NCBI GenBank assembly: GCA_002409285.1
Contig: DHUT01000090.1
Location: 1 to 8,740 of the forward strand
Direction: 5' to 3'
Source of the DNA: Firmicutes bacterium UBA5227
GTDB lineage: Bacteria; Bacillota; Clostridia; Tissierellales; Sedimentibacteraceae
DNA length: 8,740 nucleotides
The translations under genes were made by a program, and so were the position numbers. A model generated the notes under the pieces. The model had not been told where the DNA came from. It was given only the letters and a program-made list of their open reading frames with translations, and did not search any database. Shown here piece by piece: positions 6,056 through 8,740 of the stretch; the first letter of the stretch is position 1; each line of letters begins with the position of its first letter.

Positions 6056-6834
6056 TCTATCCTCTCCTTTAAATATTCGTCTTTCAGAAACGAATTAATT
6101 ACTGCTTTAAATTGGTCATAGCAATCAATATAGGAATAATGTCCCGCATCTTTAAGCACAACCAATCCACTGTCACTGATTTTTTCTTCCATTATTTTCC
6201 CCATATAAAGAGGGGTATCTTCATCTTTTTCCCCCCATATCAGCAAGGTTGGCGCATTTATTGATGGCAGCAGCTCAAGCAGGTTGTCATTAATTACCTT
6301 TACCATAGTCTGCCTCATTACGCCCTGTGATTCCTTATAATCTGCAGAACCAAATTTTTTATAAAATTTTTCTAACTTTTTCTCCCTGGTGGTTCCTCTG
6401 GAAAATGTAATATAAACTTTTTTAAACAATTTAAAGGAATAAACCTTAAAGTAATAATTGATTTTTCTTCTTGGTATTATTCCGGCACTGTCAATAAGTA
6501 TCAGTTTTTTAACAAAATTATACCTTCCGGATAATATTATTGCAATTCTTCCTCCGTGAGAATGCCCAAACAGGATGATATCTTTAAGCTGCAGAATATC
6601 AATGAATTTCTTAATACATTCCGCATAATCATATGAATTCCAAGGGATTTTAGGCTGTTCACTTTTTCCGAATCCAGGCAAATCCGGTGAAATTACCCTG
6701 CACTTATCCTTTAGTATATTTACTATGGGCAGCATAGTCTGGATACTTCCGCCCCAGCCATGAAGAAGCAGCACTGTACTCCCGGCTCCTTCATCTATGT
6801 AGTTAATATTTATCCCGTCAACATTAATATGCAT
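6046..6834 (-). CDS. Alpha/beta-fold hydrolase of unknown substrate
   Basis: This 262-residue protein is a single-domain alpha/beta hydrolase of the MhpC-like kind. Visible parts are the oxyanion-hole HGWGG (25-29), DLPGFGKS (51-58), the nucleophile elbow GHSHGG with Ser92, the acid in GEKDED (likely Asp204) and the catalytic His232 in DAGHYS. The triad is complete, so an esterase, lipase or amidase-type activity is expected. There is no signal peptide or membrane helix, so it should be cytoplasmic. The cap region (about 121-161) has 14 Lys or Arg against 2 acidic residues, which may suit contact with membrane lipid or another anionic partner. The ATG has AGGAG at 6846-6842, 7 nt upstream. 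It is the first gene of the run with the Mur ligase and ddl, and its stop overlaps the Mur ligase start. This points to a linked envelope role, but the substrate cannot be read from the sequence. Confidence 0.88.
   Translation of the reverse strand: MHINVDGININYIDEGAGSTVLLLHGWGGSIQTMLPIVNILKDKCRVISPDLPGFGKSEQPKIPWNSYDYAECIKKFIDILQLKDIILFGHSHGGRIAIILSGRYNFVKKLILIDSAGIIPRRKINYYFKVYSFKLFKKVYITFSRGTTREKKLEKFYKKFGSADYKESQGVMRQTMVKVINDNLLELLPSINAPTLLIWGEKDEDTPLYMGKIMEEKISDSGLVVLKDAGHYSYIDCYDQFKAVINSFLKDEYLKERIEWH
6064..6068 (-). promoter_or_regulatory. Ribosome binding site for the overlapping Mur ligase start
   Basis: AGGAG lies inside the last codons of the hydrolase gene, 8 nt before the ATG at 6055. 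It decides the Mur ligase start, which overlaps the hydrolase stop codon (6048-6046). The layout suggests translational coupling, with ribosomes ending the hydrolase able to restart on the ligase at a nearly fixed ratio. Confidence 0.7.
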
Positions 6835-6870
6835 ACCGCCACTCCTTTGAATATTACAGCTATTGATATT

Positions 6871-6899
6871 ATTATATGTCAGCAGATGGAAAACTGCAA
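6871..6899 (-). promoter_or_regulatory. Sigma-A promoter of the hydrolase-Mur ligase-ddl-rnr run
   Basis: On the minus strand the -35 box is TTGCAG (6899-6894, four of six consensus bases), then a 17-nt spacer and a perfect TATAAT (6876-6871). The start should be near 6864, leaving a leader of about 30 nt before the hydrolase ATG, too short for a riboswitch. The -35 box begins right after the T run of the hppA terminator, so the genes downstream are transcribed apart from hppA. No other promoter of this quality is seen before smpB, so rnr probably depends on this one, at least in part. Confidence 0.8.
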
Positions 6900-6900
6900 C

Positions 6901-6927
6901 AAAAAAGACTCCTCTTTACGAGAAGTC
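6901..6927 (-). terminator. Intrinsic terminator of hppA
   Basis: Read on the minus strand, GACTTCTC (6927-6920) pairs with GAGGAGTC (6914-6907) in an 8-bp stem with one G-T wobble and a 5-nt loop. A run of six T residues (6906-6901) follows at once. It begins about 18 nt after the hppA stop codon. This is a standard Rho-independent terminator in position, stem and T run. Confidence 0.92.
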
Positions 6928-6945
6928 ATAATTAAACTAAAAGGA

Positions 6946-8740
6946 TTAAAATAATTTAAGAAGTATTCCGCCGTATTGAGCTATTAATGGACCAAATACT
7001 AATGATACAACAGTCATAAGCTTAATTAAAATGTTTATGGATGGTCCTGAAGTATCCTTGAACGGATCTCCTACTGTATCTCCAACAACTGCAGCCATAT
7101 GAGCATTGCTTCCTTTTCCTCCGTGAGCTCCGCCTTCTATGTACTTTTTGGCATTATCCCAGGCACCGCCTGCATTGGACATGAATATTGCCATTAAAAC
7201 TCCTGTTACCAGAGCACCTGCCTGTAATCCGCCTAATGCTTCAGTCCCCAGTAAAAATCCTACTGCCAGCGGAACTAATACTGCCAAAAGACCGGGAACA
7301 ATCATTTCCCTTAATGCAGCAGATGTAGAAATATCAACACATCTTCTGTAGTCAGGCTTTGCCTTGCCTTCCATGATTCCGGGGATTTCTCTGAACTGTC
7401 TTCTAACCTCTTCTATCATTGAGAAAGCTGCCTTGCCAACTGCACTCATTGTTATAGCCGTAAACAGGAACGGAAGCATACCTCCTATGAATAAACCTGC
7501 TATAACTGTTGGTTCCGTCAGACTTATTGATGTAATTCCAACTGACTGTGTATATGAGGCAAATAAAGCAAGAGCCGTCAAAGCTGCCGAGCCTATTGCA
7601 AATCCTTTACCGATTGCTGCTGTTGTGTTACCAACAGAGTCCAGTTTATCGGTAATTTCTCTGACTTCATGAGGCAATTCACACATTTCTGCAATACCGC
7701 CGGCATTGTCGGAAATTGGTCCGTAAGCATCAACCGCAATCGTCATACCTGTTGTTGAAAGCATACCTACAGCAGCAAGAGCAATACCAAACAATCCCTT
7801 TACTGAATCAATTCCGTCAGAAGTATGTCCTGCTATCATATATGCTCCGATAATTCCTACAGCAAGTACGATTATTGGATAAGCGGTTGATCTCATTCCA
7901 ACAGACAAGCCGCTGATTATTGTAGTTGCTGAACCTGTTTCGGACTGGTCTGCAATTTCTTTTACATATTTATATTCATCAGAAGTATAAATCTCTGTGA
8001 TTTTAGCTATTATTAATCCTACTAATGAACCGAACACGATTGCCCAGAATGGAAGCAAACTGCCAAGTATTGATTTACTCAGGAAAAGTGATGCAACCAT
8101 AACTATCAGTGAGCTGGTATATGTACCCATATTTAAAGCTTTCTGCGGATTTGAACCTTCTTTACCTCTTACAAATAATGTTCCTAAAATAGATGCTAAA
8201 ATTCCTACTGCAGAAACCAGGAAAGCAAATAATACACCATCTCCGCCGTCATAAGCAACAACACCTAATGTAATTGCTGATACAATTGCTCCTACGTATG
8301 ACTCGAACAAATCTGCGCCCATACCCGCAACATCGCCGACATTGTCGCCAACGTTATCAGCTATTACCGCAGGATTTCTCGGATCATCCTCAGGAATTCC
8401 CGATTCAACTTTACCAACAAGGTCTGCTCCCACGTCTGCAGCCTTTGTATAAATACCGCCGCCAACACGTGCAAACAATGCGACCGATGAAGCACCTAAG
8501 CTAAACCCCGTTACAACATTTGCATCCCTGAATATCATCCAGAACATGCCTGTTCCCAAAAGTCCAAGACCGACAACCGTCATCCCCATTACAGAGCCGC
8601 CTGAGAATGCAATATCCAATGCTTTGTTCATGCCTGATTTGTAGGCGGCATTTGTTGTTCTTACGTTTGCTTTTGTTGCCACTGTCATTCCGAAATATCC
8701 TGCCAGAACTGAGCATGCAGCACCTGCCGCAAACGCTGCT
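6946..8740 (-). CDS. hppA: Membrane-bound ion-pumping pyrophosphatase, 5' end cut by window
   Basis: This integral membrane enzyme splits pyrophosphate and uses the energy to pump Na+ or H+ out of the cell. Visible are 597 codons plus stop. The frame stays open to the right edge with family-like sequence (LAGYFGMTVATKANVRT), so the Met at 8688 is internal and roughly 80-100 N-terminal residues are missing. Counting that Met as 1, the pyrophosphate and Mg sites are DVGADLVGKVE (85-95) and DNVGDNVGD (111-119), with GDTVGDPFKD (536-545) near the C-terminus. GNTTAAIGKG (353-362) has Ala357 and Gly360 where K+-independent enzymes have Lys and Thr, so it should need K+. The gate motif is DLFES with Asp126 and Glu129, three apart as in Na+-pumping members, whereas plant-type H+ pumps have the glutamate seven apart. 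Na+ transport is therefore my best inference; a mixed Na+/H+ pump is possible. It ends in its own terminator. Confidence 0.96.
   Translation of the reverse strand, partial: AAFAAGAACSVLAGYFGMTVATKANVRTTNAAYKSGMNKALDIAFSGGSVMGMTVVGLGLLGTGMFWMIFRDANVVTGFSLGASSVALFARVGGGIYTKAADVGADLVGKVESGIPEDDPRNPAVIADNVGDNVGDVAGMGADLFESYVGAIVSAITLGVVAYDGGDGVLFAFLVSAVGILASILGTLFVRGKEGSNPQKALNMGTYTSSLIVMVASLFLSKSILGSLLPFWAIVFGSLVGLIIAKITEIYTSDEYKYVKEIADQSETGSATTIISGLSVGMRSTAYPIIVLAVGIIGAYMIAGHTSDGIDSVKGLFGIALAAVGMLSTTGMTIAVDAYGPISDNAGGIAEMCELPHEVREITDKLDSVGNTTAAIGKGFAIGSAALTALALFASYTQSVGITSISLTEPTVIAGLFIGGMLPFLFTAITMSAVGKAAFSMIEEVRRQFREIPGIMEGKAKPDYRRCVDISTSAALREMIVPGLLAVLVPLAVGFLLGTEALGGLQAGALVTGVLMAIFMSNAGGAWDNAKKYIEGGAHGGKGSNAHMAAVVGDTVGDPFKDTSGPSINILIKLMTVVSLVFGPLIAQYGGILLKLF

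Noticed and set aside
8686..8688. ATG as the start codon of hppA.
   Set aside because: The frame stays open upstream to the window edge and encodes family-like sequence (LAGYFGMTVATKANVRT), there is no ribosome binding site, and the family needs further N-terminal membrane helices. The true start is outside.
8501..8716. Minus-strand open frame of 71 codons starting near the right edge.
   Set aside because: It is in another frame of hppA, while the hppA frame carries conserved family sequence across the same bases.

Overview
This window looks like a piece of chromosome from an AT-rich, low-GC Gram-positive anaerobe, most likely a member of the Clostridia. The evidence is strong AGGAGG-type ribosome binding sites, sigma-A type promoters, a clostridial-looking tmRNA tag, and a membrane pyrophosphatase whose motifs fit the K+-dependent, Na+-type branch. 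I cannot name genus or species from the sequence alone. Every gene I accept lies on the minus strand, so transcription runs from right to left. The plus-strand open frames are shadows.

In transcription order (right to left): (1) the 3' 90% or so of a membrane-bound, ion-pumping pyrophosphatase gene (hppA) enters from the right edge and ends in a clear intrinsic terminator. (2) Directly behind that terminator is a good sigma-A promoter (TTGCAG-17-TATAAT), which starts a tight run of four genes. These are an alpha/beta hydrolase, a MurF-like Mur ligase with five predicted membrane helices in place of the usual N-terminal domain, a D-Ala-D-Ala ligase (ddl), and RNase R (rnr). The first two overlap by 10 nt, the next gap is 17 nt, and the last is 54 nt. 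(3) A 167-nt spacer follows. It holds a REP-like palindrome and then a perfect consensus promoter (TTGACA-17-TATAAT) for smpB. (4) smpB is followed after 9 nt by ssrA, the tmRNA gene. The last 77 nt at the left edge hold no gene or terminator that I can recognise.

Functionally the window joins two modules. The left side is ribosome rescue and RNA quality control: tmRNA and its partner SmpB free stalled ribosomes, and RNase R degrades defective and structured RNA. The grouping rnr-smpB-ssrA is well known in Firmicutes. The right side is a likely cell-envelope module: Ddl makes a D-amino-acid dipeptide, the Mur ligase would attach it to a murein precursor or related carrier, and the hydrolase has an unknown substrate. 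The Mur ligase is the least ordinary protein here, because its membrane domain replaces the domain that binds UDP-MurNAc-peptide in normal MurF. I found no mobile element with a transposase, no CRISPR array and no rRNA or ordinary tRNA gene. Most of the window is core housekeeping DNA; the hydrolase/Mur ligase/Ddl operon is the part most likely to hold undescribed biology.
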